From Gammaproteobacteria bacterium 45_16_T64 (GTDB lineage Bacteria; Pseudomonadota; Gammaproteobacteria; Pseudomonadales; Ketobacteraceae): a DNA stretch of 64,000 nucleotides. Positions within the stretch are counted from its first letter, which is position 1, and each line of letters opens with the position of its first letter. Made by a program: the position numbers and the translations under genes. Positions 17,334-25,612 of this stretch are shown here, in pieces. The stretch is taken from positions 62,001 to 126,000 of the forward strand of contig MABD01000001.1 in the NCBI GenBank assembly GCA_002162955.1, written 5' to 3'. The notes beneath the pieces were generated by a model. It had not been told where the DNA came from. It ran no database searches and was given only the letters and a program-made list of their open reading frames with translations.

Positions 17334-18197
17334 ATGATCAATATAAACCAGGTTTCAAAAACACCAAAAGAGTTAAGACAAAGAAATGACTTAGTTTTTG
17401 ATTTTACGGAAGTACCAAAATACTATGGCGGGGGAAAGGGGGCAACTCATTGGTACACGGCTGTTTCTCTCGTAGCCCCACCATCGGAACGCTATTTCTG
17501 CGAAGTTATGCGTAAAGCAAGAGACCTCGTCCCACAATCAGAAGTTAAACTCAGGGAGGATATGGAAGGTTTTATCAAACAAGAAAGTATGCATTCCAGA
17601 ATACACCACCAATTTAATAAGCATGTTGAAACTCTAGGATATGACTTTTCTGAAATCACCGAAATGTATGAAGATATGTTTACCTCCTTCAAGAAATATC
17701 CGATTAGAAAACAGCTCGCCATACTGGCAGCAGGTGAACATCTCACCTATACCCTATCGAAAACGGCGCTAACGACAAATATAGCAAAACATATGCACCC
17801 CGAAGCAAAAAGACTATTTGACTGGCATGCTCTTGAGGAAATAGAACATAAATCTGTAGCTTTTGATCTGTGTGCTTATCAAGGGACTGGATATCTGGAG
17901 CGAGCTTGGGGTCTAGCTATGGTATACAAGTCATATGTAAAACACATTAACTATGCTATTAGAATGGTTAGGAAACAAGATGCTAGCTACTCAACGACAT
18001 CCAAAAAAATCAAAAATGGGATGGCATTAAATTCAGCAAGCCTAAAAAGAGCAGCAGAAATATCAGCAACAGCACTGGAGTATTTGAAGCCTGGTTACAC
18101 CATGTGGACAAAAAAAGAATTGGACTTCGCAGAACGGGTACTCGCACCCGCAGAAAAGGCGATCTACGAAGGTAACCCTAAAATAGGAGAATGTTGA
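17334..18197 (+). CDS. PF10118-type predicted metal-dependent hydrolase
   Basis: 287 residues. The metal-binding-like pattern is spread over helices: FIKQESMHSRIHHQFN, then LAAGEHLTYTLS, and WHALEEIEHKSVAFDLCAYQ, each carrying paired Glu and His as in ferritin-like di-metal proteins. Family PF10118 is named a predicted metal-dependent hydrolase but its reaction is not established. The ATG follows GAGAGG. It is transcribed away from the AraC gene, whose likely operator lies between. Such genes often sit beside AraC regulators in proteobacteria that use hydrophobic substrates. The exact reaction is unknown. Confidence 0.82.
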   Translation: MININQVSKTPKELRQRNDLVFDFTEVPKYYGGGKGATHWYTAVSLVAPPSERYFCEVMRKARDLVPQSEVKLREDMEGFIKQESMHSRIHHQFNKHVETLGYDFSEITEMYEDMFTSFKKYPIRKQLAILAAGEHLTYTLSKTALTTNIAKHMHPEAKRLFDWHALEEIEHKSVAFDLCAYQGTGYLERAWGLAMVYKSYVKHINYAIRMVRKQDASYSTTSKKIKNGMALNSASLKRAAEISATALEYLKPGYTMWTKKELDFAERVLAPAEKAIYEGNPKIGEC

Positions 18198-18208
18198 TTG
18201 GGGTTAGG

Positions 18209-18508
18209 TTAACCCTTAAGGTATTTGGCCGGCGTGACTCCAGTCCAGCGTTTAAAACTACGAGAAAAACTACTTGCATCGGAAAATTCGACTAAAAATG
18301 CAATCTCTATCAATGGTACCTTTCTTGATTTTATTAGTTCTATGGCCATATTTTTTCGCGTCCTATCTAGAATTTCTCGATAGGACGTATTTTCGCTGGC
18401 CAACCTACGCTGAAGCGTTCTATAGCTCATATTTACATGTGAAGCAGCTTGTACCGGGGTTGGGGCTCCTGAGCAGAGATTTTTTCTAATTGTTGTTCGT
18501 GACCCGTT
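18209..18508 (-). pseudogene. AraC-type DNA-binding domain remnant
   Basis: The minus strand is open from 18508 to a stop at 18209, and encodes only the C-terminal DNA-binding domain: TPVQAASHVNMSYRTLQRRL, then LIEIAFLVEFSDASSFSRSF and WTGVTPAKYLKG. The homology runs upstream of the only ATG (18430) as far as an in-frame TGA at 18509-18511, so the domain is broken and the ligand domain is missing. Another frame just upstream (FCRKLANMKR) might continue it after a frameshift, but this is weak. It is convergent with the hydrolase, separated by 11 bases. It is probably a decaying regulator, though a short stand-alone protein from 18430 cannot be excluded. Confidence 0.65.
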
Positions 18509-18640
18509 TCATATTCGCCAACTTACGGCAAAACGTGCGTATGTGGTCATGAAGGAAATGGGGGGTAAGATTTAACGGTTATGGGACATTTAGTAGGTCG
18601 AATAGATATAATTATTCCTAAACTAGACTGTCGGTGAATT

Positions 18641-18668
18641 TGGTTTGTAAAACTGGTTATACAAACCA
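18641..18668 (-). terminator. Hairpin downstream of solute-binding protein gene
   Basis: Perfect 9-bp inverted repeat TGGTTTGTA / TACAAACCA with a 10-base loop. It lies 38 bases after the stop of the minus-strand periplasmic protein gene. No clear T run follows on that strand, so terminator function is only a guess. Confidence 0.4.
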
Positions 18669-18706
18669 CAAATATGAAGAGCGCTACATAATCGATAGAA
18701 CTTTCG

Positions 18707-19561
18707 CTAATCACATCCGTTTTCTGCATGTCCATTCTGATTTTTCTTCAGGCTGTCTGTTGCTAAGCAACTGTCATAGTTGTCGTATATTGAGATGAGT
18801 TCGTGCATTACTTTAGGATCTTGCCTCACAGCAGCAATGCTTTTCCAAATGTTAATGCGTTGCACATCCGTTAACGATGTTTTCTTTGAAAAAGCCATAA
18901 AGTAGGATTTTGATGAGATCGGTTTGTGTGAAACATGAAGGTCCTTTGACTTATCGCTCGATATCAGCTCAGCCATATCCAATGTTGTTACTATTGATCC
19001 CATGTTTGATTTGATCAGGTTTCTTAGATTATTACGAATGCCTTTTGTCGATGTTTCAACAAGTAATCCATGTTTACTGATATCCTCTGCGATGGAATAT
19101 CCGAAGGGGACTCGAACCGGTTCTGGAATTTTGGAAAAATCGCCGTCAAAATTGAAACTATCGCTATTCGACGAAAGTATTGTATAGCCTACTTGCGTGA
19201 TTCTGTACTTTGATTTTTCTGCCCCACTTGCGTCAGTAGGATAGAAGAGGTATTTTGACCTTTTATCCTTATAAGATGCGCTTATGACGGCGTCATAGAC
19301 GCCTTTTTCTGCTGAATAGAGGCACCGTTTCCACGGGAGCGGTTCCATAGTAGCTTTAACGTCAATTCTGTTGGTTGCAGCATTGACTATGTCTACGTGA
19401 AGACCTTTTGATTCACCCTCTATCTCAAACGTATAGGGGAACCAAAAGTTTGAATCAGAACAAATCGATATGCTCACTTCCTTTCCGTATGCAGGGTGAA
19501 TACAAAATAATGCCAAGATAAAAAATGGTGTGATACAACTTTCAGCTGATTTGTTTTTCAT
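18707..19561 (-). CDS. Periplasmic solute-binding protein, family 3-like
   Basis: 284 residues. The N-terminus is a clear signal peptide (ITPFFILALFCIHPAYG followed by KEVSIS). The mature protein has the amino-acid-binding-protein fold pattern: ICSDSNFWFPYTFEIEGESK, GLHVDIVNAATNRI, and MEPLPWKRCLYSAEKGVYDA. It follows the hybrid kinase on the same strand after 28 bases, so it is probably co-transcribed with it. No permease or ATPase gene is nearby, which suggests a sensing rather than an uptake role. The ligand is unknown. Confidence 0.8.
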   Translation of the reverse strand: MKNKSAESCITPFFILALFCIHPAYGKEVSISICSDSNFWFPYTFEIEGESKGLHVDIVNAATNRIDVKATMEPLPWKRCLYSAEKGVYDAVISASYKDKRSKYLFYPTDASGAEKSKYRITQVGYTILSSNSDSFNFDGDFSKIPEPVRVPFGYSIAEDISKHGLLVETSTKGIRNNLRNLIKSNMGSIVTTLDMAELISSDKSKDLHVSHKPISSKSYFMAFSKKTSLTDVQRINIWKSIAAVRQDPKVMHELISIYDNYDSCLATDSLKKNQNGHAENGCD

Positions 19562-19589
19562 CGCGTTTATTCACCTGTTTTTACCAAAG

Positions 19590-21671
19590 TTAAATAACGT
19601 CTTCGCTAGATTCAGATTCAAATCTTGCTTTAGTTAACGCACTGAGTGCTTCAAATATTTCATCCAAATGAAAAGGTTTATAGATTACCCTGTCAAAGCA
19701 GTCGTTCAGGGGAACATCACCTTCATTTCTAACCATTGCAGCCGCAGTAATTGCAACGCAGGGTGGTGCATTATCTCCATATCTATCTCGTATCATTCTT
19801 ACTGCTAAGATTCCATCCATGACGGGCATTTGGATGTCGGTGAATACAATGTCAATTGAGTTTTTCCCGATGACGTCTAGAATTTCCTTACCGTTAACTG
19901 CAAGCTTTACGTCCACTCCGATATTGGTAAGTACGCTCTCAACTAGCACTCGATTGTCTTTTACATCATCGGCAACAAGAGCGCAAATACGTGACCCCGC
20001 TTTCAACTTGCTGTGGCGAATGGCGTTAACGGAACTGGTTGGAGTAGAGTTGTGAACAGCGCTAAGGTTGAGTGAAAAATAGAAACAGCTTCCTGTATCT
20101 GGATTTGATGTTAACTCTAAATCACTGCCCATTAGCGCCAACATTTTTTTACTGATGGATAATCCAAGTCCTGTACCACCTTTATGATAGCCTTCATTCG
20201 CTTGCTGGAAGGGTTTGAAAATATCTTTCTGGCTCTCTTCTGGGATGCCTGCTCCCGTATCACTAACACTAAGTGTGTATTCGTGACCTCCATCCGATGA
20301 CAACCGTAATGTGATCGAACCATGGTCTGTAAATTTCACTGCGTTCCCCAGTAAATTTATTAATATCTGTCTTATTTTTCGTTGGTCCGCGTATACAACC
20401 GTATTGGACTTGGTCTTATTCTCATATTGCCATGCAAGACCTTTTTCTTTACAGCGAATAGAGAATACTCCGCCAATTCCTTCTAGTAACTCATTGAAAT
20501 TGAAATTGACACATTGCAATTCCATTGCGCCAGCTTCGATCTTCGACAAATCCAGCACATCGTTGATTAGTTCCAGTAAATGTTCCCCTGAATTATTAAT
20601 GATTTGTATCAGTTCAGCTTGCGATTCACTTAGATTCTTCTTTCTAAGTAGAATTTGTGAAAAACCGAGAATAGCATTTAACGGAGTCCTTATTTCGTGA
20701 GACATATTTGCGAGAAAAGCACTCTTTGCTCGATTCGCTTTGTCGGCTACTAATTTGGCATCTTCCAATTTGATCTCTGTCTCTTTTCGTATAGAAATCT
20801 CATCGGTGAGAGCATTGGTCCTTTCAGTGACCCGTTCCTCTAAGGTGTCATGAGCCCTTTGTAGTGCATGTTCGGCTGATTTACGCTCATGGATTTCTTG
20901 TTCTAACTCCTCGTTGATCGCTCGAGTACCTTCGGCAAACTCTGTGAGCTTTTCAGAATCTTTGCTAATTCTCTCAAGCAGTGCATTGGTTCTAGACACA
21001 AGCAAGCCGAACTCATCGTTCTCATGGCCTTCAGGTGCCACCAAATGACCTTGTTTCCGTCTTTCGGTCACTTTAGTAAGTTGATCAACAATAGAAAGAA
21101 GAGGGTCAGTTATTTTTGCGTTAAAAAAGTAGAGTAATACTAGCGCAAGAAAGAAAGATTGGACCATAGTGGATATGAATACTCGAGTTGAACGCTTGTA
21201 TAAATCTAGAATAACCCCTTCCATATCAGCGATAACAAGCATTTCACCTACAACTTTTGATTTTCCCTTTACTTCTCTGTTTAGTGAAAAGTTAACTGTG
21301 ACACTTTTTTCCAGGAAGGCATTAGTCAGAAGGTTTGAGGGGCGTATTGTATTTCGTGTCTTTTCCGACAGTACCTCCCCTAGGTTTTGCTTAATCCTGA
21401 CTTTATAGATCGAGCCGAACTCGAAAAGGCCCTCTACAATTTGACCCGCAGCTTCGTCATCAAAGTTATACGCTGCTTGGGCTGCTGGGCCTTTCATTGC
21501 TTGGATCGCTTGATCAATATTCTTATGGAACGTTATTTTTGCGTCGTTAAATTCAAAATATAGTTGGATGGAGGATAATGAAACCCCTAGAATAATCGCA
21601 ACACTGAGAGCGGTGAGTGCTTGTTTAAAAGACAGACTGTCGGACTTCGCTGGGATTAATGGGGGGCTCAT
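19590..21671 (-). CDS. Hybrid sensor histidine kinase with C-terminal receiver
   Basis: About 693 residues. A membrane helix near the N-terminus (ALSVAIILGVSLSSIQLYF), a periplasmic segment and a second helix (TMVQSFFLALVLLYFFNA) lead to a HAMP-like region and a coiled coil. The kinase core has FLANMSHEIRTPLNAILG (phospho-His), NLLGNAVKFTDHG and DTGAGIPEESQKDIF, GGTGLGLSI. A receiver with DIVFTDIQMPVMDG and VIYKPFHLDE closes it. No phosphotransfer domain is fused. I favour ATG 21671; a GTG at 21731 extends the frame by 20 residues. It probably senses via the adjacent periplasmic proteins and passes phosphate to an unlinked partner. Confidence 0.93.
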   Translation of the reverse strand: MSPPLIPAKSDSLSFKQALTALSVAIILGVSLSSIQLYFEFNDAKITFHKNIDQAIQAMKGPAAQAAYNFDDEAAGQIVEGLFEFGSIYKVRIKQNLGEVLSEKTRNTIRPSNLLTNAFLEKSVTVNFSLNREVKGKSKVVGEMLVIADMEGVILDLYKRSTRVFISTMVQSFFLALVLLYFFNAKITDPLLSIVDQLTKVTERRKQGHLVAPEGHENDEFGLLVSRTNALLERISKDSEKLTEFAEGTRAINEELEQEIHERKSAEHALQRAHDTLEERVTERTNALTDEISIRKETEIKLEDAKLVADKANRAKSAFLANMSHEIRTPLNAILGFSQILLRKKNLSESQAELIQIINNSGEHLLELINDVLDLSKIEAGAMELQCVNFNFNELLEGIGGVFSIRCKEKGLAWQYENKTKSNTVVYADQRKIRQILINLLGNAVKFTDHGSITLRLSSDGGHEYTLSVSDTGAGIPEESQKDIFKPFQQANEGYHKGGTGLGLSISKKMLALMGSDLELTSNPDTGSCFYFSLNLSAVHNSTPTSSVNAIRHSKLKAGSRICALVADDVKDNRVLVESVLTNIGVDVKLAVNGKEILDVIGKNSIDIVFTDIQMPVMDGILAVRMIRDRYGDNAPPCVAITAAAMVRNEGDVPLNDCFDRVIYKPFHLDEIFEALSALTKARFESESSEDVI

Positions 21672-21862
21672 TGCTGATCCAGATAGGCCTAAAGAATAGG
21701 TATAGGCACTTTTACTACGTAATATAATCACATATCAATTGGCCCACTGACGAGTATAGACCAAGGGTTTTTTCTTTGAATACAAGCCACCCTAATAGCA
21801 TTAGCATAGGGGCGTCCTGGGTTACTATACTAAAAAGGAGTTACCTGTATAGGAAATCACTA

Positions 21863-22621
21863 ATGAACCTAAATGAACGTTGTAAAGTAAGAATACTCGT
21901 CCTTTTCCTTATAATTTCTGGGTCAGTTTACGGGGACACTAATGCCAAAATAATTAGCATGGCTGTTACAGATTGGCCACCCTACACGGGTACTGAGCTT
22001 CTTAATTATGGAATAGCGTCAGAAATCGTCACGGAATCCTTTCGAAAGGTAGGCTATACAACCGAAATGACTTTCATGCCTTGGGCTAGATTGTTAGAGG
22101 AAGTAAGGATAGGGAACTATGATGGCGCTGTTGCAGCCTATTGGACCAAAGATAGAGCTGAGAGTTATCGATATTCAGAATCCTTTCTTAAGAGTCCACT
22201 GGTTTTCTATAAACGTACCGAGGACCAGATAACATGGAGTGAGTATGAAGATCTAAAAAACTATAGAATTGGTATCGTAAGAAGTTATGCCAACTCTAAG
22301 GAGTTAGATCAGGCAGATTACCTCGATAAGGAGGTTGTAAATACCGATATATTTAATCTGAAAAAATTACTCGCGGGCCACATTGATCTAGCAGTGATAG
22401 ATCAATTCGTTGCTCAAAATATCATTATCAGTGATATAGGGCTATTTCGGGACCTTTTAGAGCCTATCGAACCTGCGCTTGCTGTCCATTCACTGCATGT
22501 AATGTTTACGAACAATCGTCCCAATGCAAACGTCAACGCCGACCTTTTTCACCAAGGGTTAGCGATCTTAAAAGAGGATGGGGGGTTGAGCCGTATTTTG
22601 CACAAACATGGATTTGACTAA
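21863..22621 (+). CDS. Periplasmic solute-binding protein, family 3-like
   Basis: 252 residues from ATG 21863, which follows AGGAAATC at proper spacing; the open frame reaches back to 21776 but that stretch has no signal-like start. A signal peptide (VRILVLFLIISGSVYG) precedes the fold: MAVTDWPPYTGTELLNYG, IASEIVTESFRKVGY, TFMPWARLLEEV and YDGAVAAYWTKDRAE. The pattern is like the TctC-free amino-acid/chitin-sugar type of family 3 proteins seen in sensory contexts. It diverges from the hybrid kinase and precedes the REC-kinase, and may feed signals to either. The ligand is unknown. Confidence 0.8.
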   Translation: MNLNERCKVRILVLFLIISGSVYGDTNAKIISMAVTDWPPYTGTELLNYGIASEIVTESFRKVGYTTEMTFMPWARLLEEVRIGNYDGAVAAYWTKDRAESYRYSESFLKSPLVFYKRTEDQITWSEYEDLKNYRIGIVRSYANSKELDQADYLDKEVVNTDIFNLKKLLAGHIDLAVIDQFVAQNIIISDIGLFRDLLEPIEPALAVHSLHVMFTNNRPNANVNADLFHQGLAILKEDGGLSRILHKHGFD

Positions 22622-22766
22622 GCGTCCCTGCCGCTATAGTGGGCATTAGCGGTGGTTTAACCTGGATGTGACTGGAAACGCACCTACTTAAGATTTCGGT
22701 CAGTTTACTGGTAATACGACTATATTTAGATAGATGTAGTCGGTAATTGACTGAAAGGCTTGGTAA

Positions 22767-23966
22767 ATGAGAGAACATAAACACAGACTATTGGTGGTAG
22801 ATGATAAAAAGGAGAATATCTATGCGCTAAAACGCATGCTAGAACCCCTTCATCTCGATATCTGTGAGGCCACCTCTGGCCAAGAAGCCTTGAAACACGT
22901 CATTGATGGCGAGTTCTTCCTGATTCTGATGGATGTTCAAATGCCTGGGATGAATGGATTCGAAACGGCTAGCTTGATATTAGAAAATCAAAATACCGCC
23001 CATATACCCATTATTTTTGTCACTGCCATTAGCAAGGAAGATCATTTTGCCGCATTAGGTTACGAATCTGGTGCGGTTGATTACATCTACAAACCCATCG
23101 ATCCCCTCGTATTGATCGGCAAAATCAAGGTTTTTCGAGATCTCTCAGATACAAAATCAGAACTAACATCCAAAATTATAGAACTTGAATCGAATAATCA
23201 GGCACTTGATCGACTCGCGTCGGAATTGATTGATAAAACTGAAACTCTTAAGCGTGTTAATGGTGAGTTACGGGGCTTTTCCCATACCGTTTCCCATGAC
23301 ATGAAACAACCCCTGAGCGCTATTGTTGGTTATGCCAATCGTTTATTGCGCAAACATGCTCACGGCCTAGATAAAGAAGGAAATGAAATCGTAACACGAA
23401 TTTCATCTATTGGATCTAGAATGAGTACTCTCATCAACGCGTTGCTCGATAATGCAGAAAAAACCTCACTGGAACTTCAACTCAAATCGGTCAATCTAGA
23501 TTCTATCGTCGAGAATGTCATTTTGGATCTAGACGATACTCTCTCTACTACGGGTGGAAAAGTAGAATCCCAATCGTTACCCACGATCGATGCAGACCCC
23601 AATGAAATATACCAACTATTTTCGAATATCGTGAGTAATGCGTTGAAATATCACCGTCCAAATGTAGCACCTGTCGTAAGGATCAGTAGTAAGACAATCA
23701 CAGACCGAAGAAGAAGAGGGCAAGAGAATTCATTACTATGCCAAATATTTATCGAGGATAATGGCATAGGATTTGAAGAATCAGAATTCGAACGAATGCT
23801 CATCCCTTTCCAGCGACTTACAACAGAGAGCTCTTTTGAAGGGACGGGTGTAGGTACGGGCACCGTAAAGAAAATCGTCGATCATCATAATGGGAGTATA
23901 TCGGCAAAGAGCGAAAAGCAAAAAGGGTCAACTTTCATAATCAGCCTGCCGATAAATCAATGTTAG
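22767..23966 (+). CDS. Receiver-histidine kinase fusion
   Basis: 399 residues. The receiver comes first (Asp56 in LILMDVQMPGMNG, then DYIYKPIDP), followed by a coiled-coil linker (residues about 125-170). The kinase core has His177 in FSHTVSHDMKQPLSAIVGY, then the ATP-binding boxes NIVSNALKYHRP, IEDNGIGFEESEFE and GTGVGTGTVKKI. There are no membrane segments, so it is cytoplasmic and takes input by phosphorylation of its receiver. Its receiver is similar to that of the GGDEF-EAL protein at 14068. It could relay from the hybrid kinase at 19590-21671; no DNA-binding response regulator is linked. Confidence 0.92.
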   Translation: MREHKHRLLVVDDKKENIYALKRMLEPLHLDICEATSGQEALKHVIDGEFFLILMDVQMPGMNGFETASLILENQNTAHIPIIFVTAISKEDHFAALGYESGAVDYIYKPIDPLVLIGKIKVFRDLSDTKSELTSKIIELESNNQALDRLASELIDKTETLKRVNGELRGFSHTVSHDMKQPLSAIVGYANRLLRKHAHGLDKEGNEIVTRISSIGSRMSTLINALLDNAEKTSLELQLKSVNLDSIVENVILDLDDTLSTTGGKVESQSLPTIDADPNEIYQLFSNIVSNALKYHRPNVAPVVRISSKTITDRRRRGQENSLLCQIFIEDNGIGFEESEFERMLIPFQRLTTESSFEGTGVGTGTVKKIVDHHNGSISAKSEKQKGSTFIISLPINQC

Positions 23967-24096
23967 GGCGTTGCGTCAAATACATCAGTGGCCCAAGCGC
24001 TATAGAACCTGCTATGATCGAAAAAAAAGCCTAAAGTGGTAGCCAAGTATATAATTAAAACGTGTGTTTAGTTTTGCGTTTAGCTGGGGTTACAGA

Positions 24097-25581
24097 GTGA
24101 ACAAAAAGAATAATTACCGTTATGTTGGAGCAGTAGCTCTAGTCTTAAGTGCCAATACTGCGAACGCAAACTTATTAGCATTTCAAGGGCTGTATGCGTC
24201 AGCGCTTGAAGAACAAGCAGCGATCAGTAATCAGCAGGTCTACGATGAACTAAAAGCACAAGGTTGTACCGATACACAAGGGAGCGCACAAACCGGCTGT
24301 GATGGCGGGACGTTTCGCGTCTGGAGTGGAGTACGCGAATTAGTCCATACTGCTAATGAATTGAACAATACTGTTGGTGGCTCCACATTGTATAGTTTGG
24401 ATTCAGATTTTGAAGGTTTAGGCTTTGCATTGCGTTGGACAGCGGGAGAGGAGTTTTCGACCCAAGAGTCATTGTCCGATGGGTTTGTAAACGGACAATT
24501 GAGTGGGCTCAGTACAAGAATCACTGCATTAAGACGCGGAGTTAAAAGCTTCTCCTTAACGTCAAATTATTATCCTGATATTTTTCTTAGTACAGACGTT
24601 GAATTCTCTATGAATGAATCCATAGGGGGAGGCGCGAGCGCAGACCCCGTGTTCTCACCTTGGGGTGGGTTTCTTAACGCAACTTATACCTGGGGTGACC
24701 AGGATGCGTCAGATTACGAAGATGCTTTTGACTTCACCGGTAGTTCATATAGTGGAGGGGTCGATTATCGCCTTAATCCTACATGGGTGATTGGAGCAGT
24801 AATGGGCTACTCAGAGCAAGATATAGCCTTCGATGCCAATAAAAGCATCGTTGAGGGTACGGTGGATATGGCCGCCTATTCTTTGATGCCATTTGTTCTT
24901 TATCAAACCGATAGTATATTTGTTAGTTTTTCTATGGGCTACCAGCAGGCCGAGTTCACAACAGAACGGTATATTCGTTATCCTTCCTTTAATCCCAATG
25001 TAGCCAATACTGATACCATTGCGACAAGCGATAATGATGCGCACATAAGTACCGTGTCGAGTAGTATTGGTTACAGTTTTAAACCTAGTCCAGCAGTATC
25101 GATTGAACCTTATGTATCCATAAACTATCAACATACGTCAATTGACGAGTATACGGAACAAGATATAAAGAACCAGGGATTTGCGTTTACCGTAGAAAAA
25201 CAGAACATAGAGTCGCTAGAAAGTGTTTGGGGTTTTCGAGCACAAAGTATTGTTAACGTAGGTTGGGGTGTATTGGTTCCTTATATTGACGCACAACATT
25301 ACACCGAACACATTACAGACGACCACAAAATAGACGCCGTTTATGCCGATGCGAATGATAGCCTATCAAACGCGTCTCAATTTAGTTTGGCCACTAATGG
25401 CGCAGAGCTTTCCTATGAAACCTATGGGGTTGGGCTATCTGCGGTAATCCGCGGCACAACCTATACCACCGGCAGTGGTGCCGCAGGTGGTATACAGGTA
25501 TACCTCAGTTATAGCACTATTAGAAATATTAAAGATTATACACAGCAAGTCATTGCTGGCGGTGCACGCTACGAATTTTAA
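24097..25581 (+). CDS. Outer-membrane autotransporter-type beta-barrel protein
   Basis: 494 residues from GTG 24097; the frame is open upstream to 24064 but a signal peptide (YVGAVALVLSANTANA) fits the later start. After a short passenger-like stretch, residues about 180 to the end are amphipathic beta strands with autotransporter features (YSGGVDYRLNPTWVIGAVMGYSEQD, here given only as a region; GFRAQSIVNVGWGVLVPY). The final residue is Phe (GGARYEF), the classic barrel-assembly signal. The next gene, a haem-motif lipoprotein, begins 31 bases downstream, so the pair is probably an operon. The passenger is too short to carry an evident enzyme. Confidence 0.8.
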   Translation: MNKKNNYRYVGAVALVLSANTANANLLAFQGLYASALEEQAAISNQQVYDELKAQGCTDTQGSAQTGCDGGTFRVWSGVRELVHTANELNNTVGGSTLYSLDSDFEGLGFALRWTAGEEFSTQESLSDGFVNGQLSGLSTRITALRRGVKSFSLTSNYYPDIFLSTDVEFSMNESIGGGASADPVFSPWGGFLNATYTWGDQDASDYEDAFDFTGSSYSGGVDYRLNPTWVIGAVMGYSEQDIAFDANKSIVEGTVDMAAYSLMPFVLYQTDSIFVSFSMGYQQAEFTTERYIRYPSFNPNVANTDTIATSDNDAHISTVSSSIGYSFKPSPAVSIEPYVSINYQHTSIDEYTEQDIKNQGFAFTVEKQNIESLESVWGFRAQSIVNVGWGVLVPYIDAQHYTEHITDDHKIDAVYADANDSLSNASQFSLATNGAELSYETYGVGLSAVIRGTTYTTGSGAAGGIQVYLSYSTIRNIKDYTQQVIAGGARYEF

Positions 25582-25612
25582 TCCCAATCGAACAAGCAGT
25601 GAAATACTATAC

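Noticed and set aside
18547-18735. 62-residue minus-strand frame with one hydrophobic stretch
   Set aside because: It overlaps the end of the solute-binding protein gene and contains the hairpin region; no ribosome-binding site or homology is seen.
22630-22655. Weak hairpin CCGCTA/TAGCGG after the solute-binding protein gene
   Set aside because: Only six pairs and no T tract; not strong enough to list as a terminator.
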